Shown here piece after piece: positions 8,143 to 16,358 of a stretch of DNA of 48,003 bases. Origin of the DNA: JAJRAG01 sp050010535 (lineage in GTDB: Archaea; Thermoplasmatota; Thermoplasmata; Methanomassiliicoccales; JACIVX01); NCBI GenBank assembly GCA_050010535.1, contig JBEKKT010000012.1, positions 1-48,003 of the forward strand. Reading direction: 5' to 3'. The number at the start of each line of letters is the position of its first letter. Position 1 is the first letter of the stretch. The translations under genes and the position numbers were made by a program. Below the pieces are notes generated by a model. The model had not been told where the DNA came from and made no database searches. It saw nothing but the letters and a program-made list of their open reading frames with translations.

Positions 8143-9310
8143 CCTGGTCGCCTCCTCCGAACGCTATCAGCAGCCGGCCATCCTTAAACTCCGCCTTCCT
8201 CGTCTCCTTATGACCCATCGAGTACGGAAGGGATACGGAGCGCTTATAGTGCCCAACCTGTACGATTAGAGTATCTTCCGTTTTATATAACTCTACCTCT
8301 TCCTTCGTGGAGAATGGCAGCTTGAGAGAAAGGATGCTGGAACCGTCCTCTTCGTAGATCTCCATCGGCTTCTCGACCGAGTAGATCATCGTAGGATCCG
8401 TGGTCCCGAAGATCATGTCGGCCAGTGCCTCCAGCGATTTCTTCCCGACAAGCTCCGTCGGCATCTGAGTAGCGGTCAGTATGGTAAGCGGACTGAAGGA
8501 CTCGTTGATTATGTCCATGTAGCAATCCTGCTCGGCGAGCTTGTCCCTGAAGTATCCGTCCGAGCAATGGGGCATGAGGCGGTTGACGACTAGGCACTCG
8601 ACAGTCAGATTGTACAGGCAGAGGTAGGTGAAGGCCCTCTTCGTCTCGTTGATGACCATTCTTTCGGGGTTCACGACGAGCCGAACAGAGGCGATTGTCG
8701 GGTCTGTGAGTATATCTTTGACGGATCTCAACCGGTCCCTGATCTTCTCGATGTCTTTCATGACCTCATCGGACGGCAGCGGCGTTTTCATGAACCTGCC
8801 GACGGTAGCCCTTGCCAGTTTCAACGCGTTCTTGAAAATTCCGTACAGCTTGTCGAAGTACCAATCCGACATCTCTGGGAAACTGAGGAGCCTGAGAGTC
8901 TCGGCCGTGGGGGCTGTGTCGAGGATGACCACATCGTACATCTTCTTGTCGTAAAAATCCCAGACGTAGAACAATGCGGACATGAGCTCCATTCCGGGCC
9001 AGACGGTCATCTCCTTGGCGTTCACTTCGCCAAGGCCCTGGGCCTGGAGGAAATCAGACATGTACTTCTGGACCTCGTTCCATCTCGTCTCGAGCTCGTG
9101 AACGACGTCGACCTCGATCGCGTCAAGATTCTCCTCGATGTGTTTTACCTCGCCAGATAGCGGAATCTCCAACGAATCCGCGAGGGAATGGGCGGCATCC
9201 GTACTCATGACGATTGTCCTGTAACCCATGCGAGCCGAGCGAAGCGCCGTGGCGGCGGCCACGGAGGTCTTGCCGACCCCGCCCTTCCCAGTGTAGATTA
9301 TGACCCTCAA
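8066..9310 (-). CDS. ArsA/GET3-type ATPase with HSP20-like C-terminus
   Basis: A deviant Walker-A ATPase (GKGGVGKTS at residues 8-16) of the ArsA/Get3 family, 414 aa. The switch region VILDTAPTAETLRLL is intact. After the ATPase, about residues 310-390 form a beta-rich segment (LSLKLPFSTKEEVELYKTEDTLIVQVG) of the kind found as an HSP20-like domain in some archaeal ArsA proteins. The last 30 residues are low-complexity and charged. It starts with TTG. Without arsenic genes nearby, a Get3-like or other chaperone role is as likely as arsenite export. Confidence 0.87.
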   Translation of the reverse strand: MRVIIYTGKGGVGKTSVAAATALRSARMGYRTIVMSTDAAHSLADSLEIPLSGEVKHIEENLDAIEVDVVHELETRWNEVQKYMSDFLQAQGLGEVNAKEMTVWPGMELMSALFYVWDFYDKKMYDVVILDTAPTAETLRLLSFPEMSDWYFDKLYGIFKNALKLARATVGRFMKTPLPSDEVMKDIEKIRDRLRSVKDILTDPTIASVRLVVNPERMVINETKRAFTYLCLYNLTVECLVVNRLMPHCSDGYFRDKLAEQDCYMDIINESFSPLTILTATQMPTELVGKKSLEALADMIFGTTDPTMIYSVEKPMEIYEEDGSSILSLKLPFSTKEEVELYKTEDTLIVQVGHYKRSVSLPYSMGHKETRKAEFKDGRLLIAFGGGDQDGRKDGQDKGRGEEDEGSSPLEGDD

Positions 9311-9453
9311 TCTCTCGCCAATCGCCTAATCTTCTCTTCCTACTTGAATGATTTGACAGGCACCAACGATCCGCACGGGACGAATTCAAGCAAGAAACGA
9401 TGAACAAAAGAAAGAGCATGCTGCATCGGCGAATGATTGAGAAGGGACTAAGG

Positions 9454-9559
9454 TGCCGGGGACGGGGTTCGAACCCGTGACCTTCGGATGTCCCTGGAGA
9501 GGATCTTGTTGACCTAAACCCTATGAGTCCGACGCTCCACCAGGCTGAGCCACCCCGGC
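9454..9559 (-). tRNA. trnM: tRNA-Met (CAT), elongator, with 32-nt intron
   Basis: The acceptor stem GCCGGGG pairs with CCCCGGC, the D stem GCTC with GAGC, the anticodon stem TCGGA with TCCGA, and the T arm ACGGG-TTCGAAC-CCCGT is complete. The loop reads CTCATA, then a 32-nt insertion after position 37, then A. The exons total 74 nt. The G1-C72 pair and GCCGGGG stem are those of elongator rather than initiator tRNA-Met. The 3' CCA is not encoded. It lies 10 nt downstream of the S3Ae gene on the same strand. Confidence 0.93.
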
Positions 9560-9569
9560 TTCGTGATCT

Positions 9570-10364
9570 TCACTGATCCTTGTCTTCGACCGATTCCTCG
9601 CCCTCGTCTGCTTTGGACCCAGCTTCCTCCGTCCCCGCATCGGATACGTCCTCGACGACAACCTCCTCGACGGGAGCTTCGACTTTCGGCGCCTCTTCGC
9701 CTCCGACCGTCTCGGTCTCTTCCGCGACCTGCGGCTCCACTATCGACTTCTCATCGGGCAGAGGGGTGCCAATCTCCAGCACCTCGGTCTTCCTGATCTC
9801 GATACGTTTTGTAGGAACAATTATCTTCGTTGCGCGAGAGAGGTCCTTCGCCATGTCCCCTGAGATGACCGACCTGACGACATCCGATATCGACATGTCC
9901 GCGACCGTCTTATGGATGTGCTGGGTCATGATCGATCTGATCGCCGTCTCCTGGGACGCCTGGATCCTTTTCTCGGTGACGCTCATCGGCTTGACACGGA
10001 CGAGGAATCCGTCCTTCGTCCTCGCGTCAATCACGTGGTCGGTCTTGGTCCTCTTCCTCCTCGTCAGCCTTCGAACGTAATCGCTCGTGAGGTCCTGACC
10101 TACGAACACCGTGTGAGCGTCGAATCCTGTTACGTCGTTCACCTTGAACTTGAGTTTGATATGCATCTTCGAGAAATCGCCTGTGAGGTCGTGAACAGTG
10201 ACCTCGGTGGTCCTGCCGATGAGACTGGTCGGGTCACCTGAGGGTGTCTCTCCGATCTGCATCTCGTTGAACATCTTTGGGGCAAAAATCTTGTACCATT
10301 CCTTCGCCCTCCACCGGTCCTTGACCTTTCTTGCGACGGTCTTTGTTTTCTTAGTAGCAGGCAT
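9570..10364 (-). CDS. rps3ae: 30S ribosomal protein S3Ae (eS1)
   Basis: A small-subunit protein of archaea and eukaryotes. KDRWRAKEWYKIFAPKMF and the QIGETPSGDPTSLIGR segment are diagnostic. The core is about 200 residues, followed by an acidic Glu/Val/Ala-rich tail of about 65 residues. The ATG at 10364 is preceded by GGAGG 6 nt away. A TATA element lies about 45 nt upstream. The downstream tRNA-Met probably shares its transcript. Confidence 0.95.
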   Translation of the reverse strand: MPATKKTKTVARKVKDRWRAKEWYKIFAPKMFNEMQIGETPSGDPTSLIGRTTEVTVHDLTGDFSKMHIKLKFKVNDVTGFDAHTVFVGQDLTSDYVRRLTRRKRTKTDHVIDARTKDGFLVRVKPMSVTEKRIQASQETAIRSIMTQHIHKTVADMSISDVVRSVISGDMAKDLSRATKIIVPTKRIEIRKTEVLEIGTPLPDEKSIVEPQVAEETETVGGEEAPKVEAPVEEVVVEDVSDAGTEEAGSKADEGEESVEDKDQ

Positions 10365-10405
10365 CAACAGCCTCCGTGATTCAGGCAGATTCCGTAATGT
10401 GTATC

Positions 10406-10419
10406 CCTATTAATAAGTT
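10406..10419 (-). promoter_or_regulatory. TATA box of rps3ae
   Basis: AACTTATTAATAGG on the minus strand, about 45 nt upstream of the S3Ae ATG, in an A/T-rich island of otherwise GC-rich sequence. Confidence 0.5.
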
Positions 10420-10469
10420 TCCGTCAAGAAGCTTCCCTGGCAAAGTGTCCAGCATTCAGAATTAAGTGT

Positions 10470-10739
10470 TCACGGGACATTCTTCGCTAGTGCAAACCTC
10501 GTGTCTTCGGGCATCTCCGCCTGCTGTGCCACCAGCCGCCTCTCCAACTCCTCGATCCCTTTCATCCGTTCGAGAAAAACGGGGACGTAGCACGAAGTGC
10601 CTTCGATGACGAGTGTAGCCAACTTCTCTTTCTGCGACACATCGTGCCCTTCCAGATTCGCCTGGAAGTCCACGAATCCCCTGAACTGCTCTGGAATCTC
10701 CTCTACCCTTGAGATCGAGACGAGCCTTGCCAGATGCAA
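10470..10739 (-). CDS. Small hdr-operon protein of unknown function (TTG start)
   Basis: I do not recognise this 89-aa protein. I infer a TTG start because GAGGTG lies exactly 7 nt upstream, overlapping the HdrB stop; longer readings of the frame run antisense-like through HdrB and are not credible. It is soluble, with an acidic first half and a helical Glu/Arg-rich second half (RMKGIEELERRLVAQQAE), and has one Cys. Position as the third gene of hdrC-hdrB suggests an accessory role in the heterodisulfide reductase complex. Confidence 0.65.
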   Translation of the reverse strand: MHLARLVSISRVEEIPEQFRGFVDFQANLEGHDVSQKEKLATLVIEGTSCYVPVFLERMKGIEELERRLVAQQAEMPEDTRFALAKNVP

Positions 10740-10750
10740 CCGAACGCACC

Positions 10751-11605
10751 TCAGAGCTTCACCGGCACGACATGCGCTTCCAGACCGAGGTATTCCTTCG
10801 GCAGTCCGAAGGCAAGACCGTACAGCTGCGACATGTGTATGACCGGTATGTCGTATCCCGGGATGTCCTTCTGCGTCCTGTCGTACTGGAGATGGCAGAA
10901 CGGGCACACGTCGATGATAAACTTCGCGCCGGCCTTCTTCACGTTGCTGAGCTTCTCCTCCGTCATCTTCATCGCGACATCGTTTGCGCGGGTCCTTAGG
11001 CCCCCTCCCGCGCCGCAGCACATCCCCTTGTCGCGGTAGTTGACGCTCCTTGCACCGACCGCCTCGACCAGCTCGTCAAGCATTGTCGGCCTCTCGGGAT
11101 CGTCGAGCTGCTTTATCTTGCTCGGCTTGGCGAAGTGACATCCATAGTGGACAGCCACCTTGTAGTCCAGAGGCTGCAAGACCTTCGACTTGATCTTGTC
11201 GATACCCACGTCCTTGTGCAGAACGTCTGCGAAGTGGCGAACCTTGATCTTTCCGCCAGTATACTCGAATCCTACTTCCTTCAGGATCTTGTTGACCTCC
11301 TTCACCTTCTCGGGGTGCTCTTGCAGTATGTGAGCGGCATCGAACAGCGATCCGAAGCAGCCGTTGCATATCGTAAGTATGTCCAGACCCTTCTTCTCCG
11401 CGAGCGCTAGGTTACGAGCCGCGAGAGTGAGCCAGGTCGTTTGATCGAAGGATCTTATAACACCGGGCGCGGGGCAGCAACCCGCTCCCTCAAGGTCCAC
11501 TAGCTCGACATCGAGGGACTTGAACACTTCCCTCGTCGCCTTCTCGATACCTGGATACCTCAACGGCGCGATACATCCGAGGAATAAAGCGTACTTATCG
11601 GTCAT
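10751..11605 (-). CDS. hdrB: Heterodisulfide reductase subunit B
   Basis: The catalytic subunit that holds the noncubane [4Fe-4S] clusters reducing CoM-S-S-CoB or analogous disulfides. Both CCG repeats are complete: Cys11 with GAGCCPAPG and CNGC, then HYGC with KGMCCGAGGG and CPFC. Its 284 aa match HdrB. The start abuts the HdrC stop. No hdrA or mcr gene lies in the window, so methanogenesis cannot be claimed; HdrBC also serves non-methanogens. Confidence 0.93.
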   Translation of the reverse strand: MTDKYALFLGCIAPLRYPGIEKATREVFKSLDVELVDLEGAGCCPAPGVIRSFDQTTWLTLAARNLALAEKKGLDILTICNGCFGSLFDAAHILQEHPEKVKEVNKILKEVGFEYTGGKIKVRHFADVLHKDVGIDKIKSKVLQPLDYKVAVHYGCHFAKPSKIKQLDDPERPTMLDELVEAVGARSVNYRDKGMCCGAGGGLRTRANDVAMKMTEEKLSNVKKAGAKFIIDVCPFCHLQYDRTQKDIPGYDIPVIHMSQLYGLAFGLPKEYLGLEAHVVPVKL

Positions 11606-12115
11606 CTACCTCCCTCCGATGAGCTTGTCGAAGCCGGTGAGCTTCATGATCTTCTTCCAGTCCTCGAGCGCCTTCGCGTTGCCGAGCACCGTTGGCGGCT
11701 GCTCGGATAGGCCGAGATTCTTCCGCAGATTCTTATAGTCCTCCGTCAGAGGTATGGTGTGGCCCGTGTTCATCATGCTCGAAGCGGTCTTCTTGTGAGA
11801 GTCGGCCATGTACCCTTCCTTCACGGCGAAGTTCCTAAGAATCATGATTATGTCGGTGATGTCCACCGTTCGGGGACACCTCTCGACGCAGGTGTAACAG
11901 GTCGTGCACATCCACAGGTCGTCCGAGGGCAGGATGTCCTCCTTCAGACCCAGTTGCGCTTTCCTTATCAGCTTCCTGGTCCGGAACGCGGTCTGCCGTC
12001 CGGACGGGCAGCTTGCCGTACAGGTCCCACACTGGTAGCATAGGTTCAGACTCTTTCCACCAGCCTTGACGACCTGATCGGTGAACTCTGGGTTCGGCTC
12101 CTTTACATTAGCCAT
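11606..12115 (-). CDS. hdrC: Heterodisulfide reductase subunit C
   Basis: The electron-transfer subunit partnering HdrB. Two ferredoxin motifs, CYQCGTCTASCP and CTTCYTCVERCP, each bind a [4Fe-4S] cluster; 169 aa is a normal length. An ATG start follows GGTGAC at 6 nt spacing. It is the first gene of the operon hdrC-hdrB-small gene and has a TATA box (CCTTATATACGG region) about 35-40 nt upstream. Confidence 0.93.
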   Translation of the reverse strand: MANVKEPNPEFTDQVVKAGGKSLNLCYQCGTCTASCPSGRQTAFRTRKLIRKAQLGLKEDILPSDDLWMCTTCYTCVERCPRTVDITDIIMILRNFAVKEGYMADSHKKTASSMMNTGHTIPLTEDYKNLRKNLGLSEQPPTVLGNAKALEDWKKIMKLTGFDKLIGGR

Positions 12116-12147
12116 TGAATGTCACCGTATCGGGAGACGCACGCCTC

Positions 12148-12157
12148 CGTATATAAG
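12148..12157 (-). promoter_or_regulatory. TATA box of the hdrCB operon
   Basis: CTTATATACG on the minus strand, 33-42 nt before the hdrC ATG, with a GGTGAC ribosome site in the short leader. Confidence 0.6.
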
Positions 12158-12203
12158 GATAATGCGAAAAAGAGGGCAGTGTTACCCTAATAGGTAATAC
12201 GTA

Positions 12204-13010
12204 TCAGGCCAGGCGCTCCTTTTTTAGCTCGCGCAGGAGCCTCAGGACGCCCGAATCTTCCTTTCTGTATACCGCGATGATCTTGTGAGCCAACACCTTC
12301 ATCTCTGTGGCACTCTTGAGCCTGATGCCCCTCCTCGACAGCAGACTGTGATTGATGAAGAAGCTGAGGTTGGAACCGATTAAGTACGGAAGGTAGCGCA
12401 CCGTACCCTTCACCTTGTATTTGACGCCCTGACTGTCCAGGAACTTGAATCCGAGGCGCTGTGCCCCGTACTTGAACCGGAAGTGGTTTGGACCCCTATC
12501 TACGTGCACGAGTTCATCGTCCGCTATCTCCTCCCACTTCACTCCCTCCAGCTCATAAACGTACAAGGGGTCGTCCAGCACTACTATGTCCATCAGTCCG
12601 GCGCGGAAGTCCTGCAGGTTGCGTTCGTCGTCGGAGATGACGAGATCATAAATCCCGGTCCTGTCTATCCTTGACAGGGCCGAGAGCAGCAGCTCCTCTG
12701 TGATCATCGTCCCTCCGACGACCACCGATTCGCCCTTCCTGACCCTGGCTCTGAGGGCGGCGTACTCAAGGACGATCCTTTCACCTTCCTCGGTCAGGCT
12801 CGTTCCGGAAGGGGACGTGGCAAGAAGCCGCACCCCGATACGCTGCTCCATCCGGCGCAGATACCTGTGGAGGACTGGGACCGAAATGCCGAGGCTTCTC
12901 GCCGCCTGCTTCTGACTGCCCTTTTCATAGACGGCCTTGAGAACCTCGATATTGTGCGAAGTAACCGACACCCCATTGACGGCCAAGGATATCGCAGGCT
13001 CGATCTCCAC
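12204..13010 (-). CDS. LysR/ModE-like transcription regulator
   Basis: A 268-aa DNA-binding regulator. Residues 18-85 form a winged helix-turn-helix of LysR/ModE type (GSQKQAARSLGISVPVLHRYLRRMEQRIGVRLL). The remainder resembles a periplasmic-binding-protein-like effector domain. The GTG start has no clear SD; a palindromic TATA 20-29 nt upstream suggests a leaderless transcript. It is divergent from the hydrogenase maturation protease and lies 88 nt upstream of hdrC on the same strand, so it may regulate either. The ligand is unknown. Confidence 0.82.
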   Translation of the reverse strand: MEIEPAISLAVNGVSVTSHNIEVLKAVYEKGSQKQAARSLGISVPVLHRYLRRMEQRIGVRLLATSPSGTSLTEEGERIVLEYAALRARVRKGESVVVGGTMITEELLLSALSRIDRTGIYDLVISDDERNLQDFRAGLMDIVVLDDPLYVYELEGVKWEEIADDELVHVDRGPNHFRFKYGAQRLGFKFLDSQGVKYKVKGTVRYLPYLIGSNLSFFINHSLLSRRGIRLKSATEMKVLAHKIIAVYRKEDSGVLRLLRELKKERLA

Positions 13011-13029
13011 GCTTGGCGATTGGCTGTCA

Positions 13030-13039
13030 AGATATATCT
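13030..13039. promoter_or_regulatory. Palindromic TATA element between divergent genes
   Basis: AGATATATCT is a perfect palindrome centred between the regulator (GTG at 13010) and the protease (ATG at 13070). Its distance suits leaderless transcription of the regulator and a short SD-bearing leader (GGGAGG) for the protease. Confidence 0.55.
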
Positions 13040-13069
13040 AACTTGACCGCCCATACCGGGAGGAAGTCG

Positions 13070-13543
13070 ATGACGCGAAGAGCACTGGTCCTAGGCATCG
13101 GAAGCCCGATTATCAGCGACGATGCCGTCGGGATAAGAGTGGCGGAGAGGATCCGGTCGCTGAACCTCGAATGTGTGGATGTCAAGGAGGTCAGTTCGAG
13201 CGGACTCGACCTCATAGAGCTGATGCTCGACTACGATACGGTCGTCATCGTTGACGCGATCATCACTTCGGAGAACCCTCTCGGCACGGTGCTACTGCTC
13301 GATGAGAAGGATTTCGCCTCCTCGGTGCACGGAGCGAACCCCCACGACGTGAACATCGCCACCACGATGGAGCTCGGGAGAAAACTTGAGCCCAACAGGA
13401 TGCCGAAGCGTGTTGCATTCGCGGCGGTCGAGGTCGCGGACACCTGGACTATCAGCTACAACATGACCCCCGAGGTCGAGATGGCGATACCCGCGACAGT
13501 GGAGAAGGTCGTCGAGATATTAAGGAGTGAGGATCGATCCTAG
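13070..13543 (+). CDS. Hydrogenase maturation protease (HycI/HyaD family, M52)
   Basis: Endopeptidase that trims the C-terminus of a [NiFe]-hydrogenase large subunit after nickel insertion. The start LVLGIGSPIISDDAVGIRVAE and the later VDAII and ANPHDVNI segments carry the expected acidic and His metal ligands. It is 157 aa, normal for the family. The ATG is placed by GGGAGG just upstream; the frame is open 19 codons further but without support. No hydrogenase structural gene is nearby. Its stop overlaps the convergent M16 gene by 4 nt. Confidence 0.88.
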   Translation: MTRRALVLGIGSPIISDDAVGIRVAERIRSLNLECVDVKEVSSSGLDLIELMLDYDTVVIVDAIITSENPLGTVLLLDEKDFASSVHGANPHDVNIATTMELGRKLEPNRMPKRVAFAAVEVADTWTISYNMTPEVEMAIPATVEKVVEILRSEDRS

Positions 13544-14841
13544 AAGTCCATGGATTCGATGTTCTTTGATGCTTTCTTAGCGATCTTTTCCGGGCCGTGG
13601 AGGGCTATGCACAGCTTCTGTCTGTCGATCAGCTCCCGAGCGACCCTGATGACATCGTCCTCCGTGACCCTTTCGAATGCCGCGAGGATGTCCGCCTCGG
13701 TCGGCGCCCTCCCGGTCAGGAGGAAGAATTCGCCGAGGTGGAACATCTTGGATTCGCTGGACTCCAATCTCCTCACGAGAACTCCTTCGATCAGTCGCTT
13801 CGCCCTCGTAAGCTCATCCCTACCCAGCCCCTCCGCCTTTATCTTGAGCAGCTCAGAAGTAACCATTCGGATAACGACCTCCATGTTCTTGGACGAGGTG
13901 GAGAAGAACACACCGAACATGCCGCAATCGCTGAACGGCTGAGAGAGCGTGTAGATTGAATAGGCCAATCCCTTGTCCTCCCTTACCTTCTGGTACAGCC
14001 TGGAGCTCGTTCCCGCGCCGAGCAAGGCACTCAGCAATGTCTGGACGTATCTATCAGGATGAGCTGCAGTGACGCCGGGGAAGCCCATGCCCACATACGC
14101 CTGATCGCCTTCTCTCGGGACCGTTTCGATTAATGATCTCGATGACGGAGGGGCCCTCTCGTTGCCACGACCCGGCCTACCATGCGAATCAAACGTCTCC
14201 GAGGCCCAACGCTCAACCCGCCCTACCTTGACGTTGCCGCAGGCGACGACGATGAAGTTCTGGGGGCGATAACACTCCTGGAAGTAGGTTCTCACGTCCT
14301 CGGGGGAGAGCGACGCGACCCCCTCCGTCTCACCCGTCTCCGCTGACGCCATGGGGTGTCCGTCCCAAAGCGCCCGGGTGAAGAGGTGGTGAATGTACGT
14401 GTCCGGCTCGTCCCTCAGCATCCTAATCTCCTCGGCGACGACCTTCTTCTCGTTGGCGACCGCCTCGTCATCCAGACGAGGATTGAGCATGAGATCGGCC
14501 AGAATTTCCTCTGCCGTGCCGAGGGTCTGGTCCAATGCGACGGCATAGTAACACGTCGACTCCTTTCCAGTGTAGCCATTGAGCTCCCCGCCAGCAGCTT
14601 CTATCAGCTCTGAGGTCTCCTTTGAGCTCCTCTTCTTCGTACCCTTGAACATCACATGCTCCAACAAGTGGGCCAGTCCCTCCCGACCCTTCGGCTCGTC
14701 CCTGGATCCGACCTTCACGTAAACGGACAGAGCGACCGATCTCGCATAGGGAAGCCTCTCGACAATGACTGGGATGCCCACTTGGGTGCGGGCGAACGAC
14801 GTTCTCTCTTCTTTCAATGAAGGGGGAAGAACAGTGCCCAT
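13540..14841 (-). CDS. M16-family zinc peptidase (pitrilysin/MPP-like)
   Basis: A 433-aa metallopeptidase with the inverted zinc motif HLLEH (His58, Glu61, His62) and the downstream Glu segment VVAEEIRML. The C-terminal half (GLAYSIYTLSQPF, LTRAKRLIEG) matches the second M16 domain. I start at the ATG at 14841; a TTG six codons earlier has no better SD. Known relatives process or degrade peptides as single- or two-chain clamshells. It is convergent with the hydrogenase maturation protease, their stop codons sharing CTAG. Confidence 0.9.
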   Translation of the reverse strand: MGTVLPPSLKEERTSFARTQVGIPVIVERLPYARSVALSVYVKVGSRDEPKGREGLAHLLEHVMFKGTKKRSSKETSELIEAAGGELNGYTGKESTCYYAVALDQTLGTAEEILADLMLNPRLDDEAVANEKKVVAEEIRMLRDEPDTYIHHLFTRALWDGHPMASAETGETEGVASLSPEDVRTYFQECYRPQNFIVVACGNVKVGRVERWASETFDSHGRPGRGNERAPPSSRSLIETVPREGDQAYVGMGFPGVTAAHPDRYVQTLLSALLGAGTSSRLYQKVREDKGLAYSIYTLSQPFSDCGMFGVFFSTSSKNMEVVIRMVTSELLKIKAEGLGRDELTRAKRLIEGVLVRRLESSESKMFHLGEFFLLTGRAPTEADILAAFERVTEDDVIRVARELIDRQKLCIALHGPEKIAKKASKNIESMDF

Positions 14842-14973
14842 GGTATAGTCTTTTCGCAACTTCTATCATCAATCAGCGGTCATCGTGACAAGACCCATGC
14901 GAACCGTCTACCAGATGGTCCAAGGAACAAGAGTTAAGTAGGGTCGTACGCCATAGGATTCAAGGGTTACGAT

Positions 14974-15741
14974 ATGAAGGCGGGCAACGATCCATTTCTG
15001 AACGAGTACAAATTGAGCGTCAAGTTCCCGAAAGCAGTCGCTGTCATCGGTTTCCCGAGCGTCGGCCTCGTGAGCTCGATCGCCGCGAATTTCATCACAA
15101 GGACCATGCATCTCGAAAGAATCGCGACGATCATCTCGAAGGACTTCCCGCCTTACACAATAATACATGAGGGCGTGCCTTCCCCCCCGGTGAGGATCTA
15201 CGCCGGCGAAAGGAAGTGCGTTGACGGCATGCGATGCGACCAATTAGTGGTGGTGATGTCCGAGTTCATGCCGAATCCCGATCTAATGAAGCCGGTGGCG
15301 GACATCGTGCTCGAGTGGTGCAAGAAGAAGGAGATCGGCATGATCGTGACGCTCGAGGGAATCAACCTTAGGGAGGGAGCCAGTGAGAACGAGACCTTCG
15401 GCGTCGGCAGTACACCAGGGGCTAGAGCGATGCTCGAGAAGTATGGCGTAAAGGAGATGCAGGAAGGCATGGTCTCGGGAATATCCGGAGTTTTGCTCTA
15501 CGAGGGGGAGCGTCTTGACATAGACGTCATCTGCCTGCTCGGTCCTGCGAGGCTCGACATGCCGGACGCGAGAGGCGCGGCGAGATTGCTGGAAATTGTT
15601 GGGAAGATGCTGCCGGAGCTGAAATTGGACCCCGAGCCGTTGTATAAGGAGGCGGAGCAGATCGAGCAGCAGATGAAGGCGGCGATGGCAAGCGTCAAGC
15701 AGCCGAAGAAAATCGGGGACGAGTCGGTAATCTACGGGTGA
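14974..15741 (+). CDS. PAC2-family protein (proteasome assembly chaperone-like)
   Basis: A 255-aa protein with the PAC2 fold, related to eukaryotic proteasome-assembly chaperones. AVIGFPSVGLVSSIAANF and the FGVGSTPGARAMLEKYGV segment are typical of archaeal members. The last 40 residues form a Glu/Gln-rich helix. It is monocistronic, with an A/T-rich GTTAAGTAG element about 35 nt upstream. The archaeal function is not established. Confidence 0.85.
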   Translation: MKAGNDPFLNEYKLSVKFPKAVAVIGFPSVGLVSSIAANFITRTMHLERIATIISKDFPPYTIIHEGVPSPPVRIYAGERKCVDGMRCDQLVVVMSEFMPNPDLMKPVADIVLEWCKKKEIGMIVTLEGINLREGASENETFGVGSTPGARAMLEKYGVKEMQEGMVSGISGVLLYEGERLDIDVICLLGPARLDMPDARGAARLLEIVGKMLPELKLDPEPLYKEAEQIEQQMKAAMASVKQPKKIGDESVIYG

Positions 15742-15808
15742 TCCCGATCGTTCCGCCTCCTCATTCACCTTATGGCAGATGAATCTCGTTTGATACCCAA
15801 CGACCAAG

Positions 15809-15817
15809 CATTAAATA
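15809..15817 (+). promoter_or_regulatory. TATA box of the GTPase-V4R operon
   Basis: CATTAAATA lies 29-37 nt upstream of the GTPase ATG, with no SD between, which suggests a near-leaderless transcript. Confidence 0.6.
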
Positions 15818-15845
15818 GCGAGGCGCAGATACATCTGGTATCTCC

Positions 15846-16358
15846 ATGGCAAAGCGCAGATTCATCAAGAAAGTTTGCCTCCTCGGTGACGGCGCTGTAG
15901 GCAAGACGAGTCTCGTCAGGCGGTACGTGTACGATTTTTTCGGGGACGAATATTTGAAGAGCTTCGGCACGAAGGTGACGAAGAAGGTCCTCGATCTCGA
16001 CGAGGCCGTACTGACGCTGATGATCTGGGACGTGCTCGGTCAGAAGACCCACAAGTCACTCCACGAGGCATATTACAAAGGTGCGAACGGAGCCTTGCTC
16101 GTCTGCGACCTGACCCGAGAGGACACGGTGAGACATCTCATCGAGTGGAAGGACGATTTCTGTCATACAGTGGGGCAGGTCCCGATCGTGCCGATAGCGA
16201 ACAAGTCCGATCTCGATTGGAAAGTGTCTCCATCAGTGTTAGATGAAGTATCGAAAGCCCTCGGAAGGGGATTCATACCGACGAGCGCAAAGACCGGCGA
16301 GGGCGTGGAGAGTATCTTCCTTCAGTTGGGTACGGCCATGATAGAGGAGATGGAATGA
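15846..16358 (+). CDS. Ras/Rab-like small GTPase
   Basis: A 170-aa small G protein with all five G boxes: GDGAVGKTS (residues 14-22), a switch I Thr in FGTKV, WDVLGQ, NKSD and TSAK. The YYKGANGALLVCDLT stretch between G3 and G4 is Rab-like. There is no C-terminal prenylation Cys, so membrane attachment, if any, needs a partner. Its last codons overlap the next gene as ATGGAATGA, so it is translationally coupled to the V4R-DUF835 protein, an obvious candidate effector or regulator. Confidence 0.93.
   Translation: MAKRRFIKKVCLLGDGAVGKTSLVRRYVYDFFGDEYLKSFGTKVTKKVLDLDEAVLTLMIWDVLGQKTHKSLHEAYYKGANGALLVCDLTREDTVRHLIEWKDDFCHTVGQVPIVPIANKSDLDWKVSPSVLDEVSKALGRGFIPTSAKTGEGVESIFLQLGTAMIEEME

Noticed and set aside
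9454..9559. Initiator tRNA-Met or tRNA-Ile2 (CAT)
   Set aside because: The acceptor stem GCCGGGG and first pair G-C match elongator tRNA-Met rather than either alternative.
10470..11021. A 183-codon reading of the hdr small gene
   Set aside because: The first half overlaps hdrB out of frame and looks non-coding. The TTG start with GAGGTG explains the real gene.
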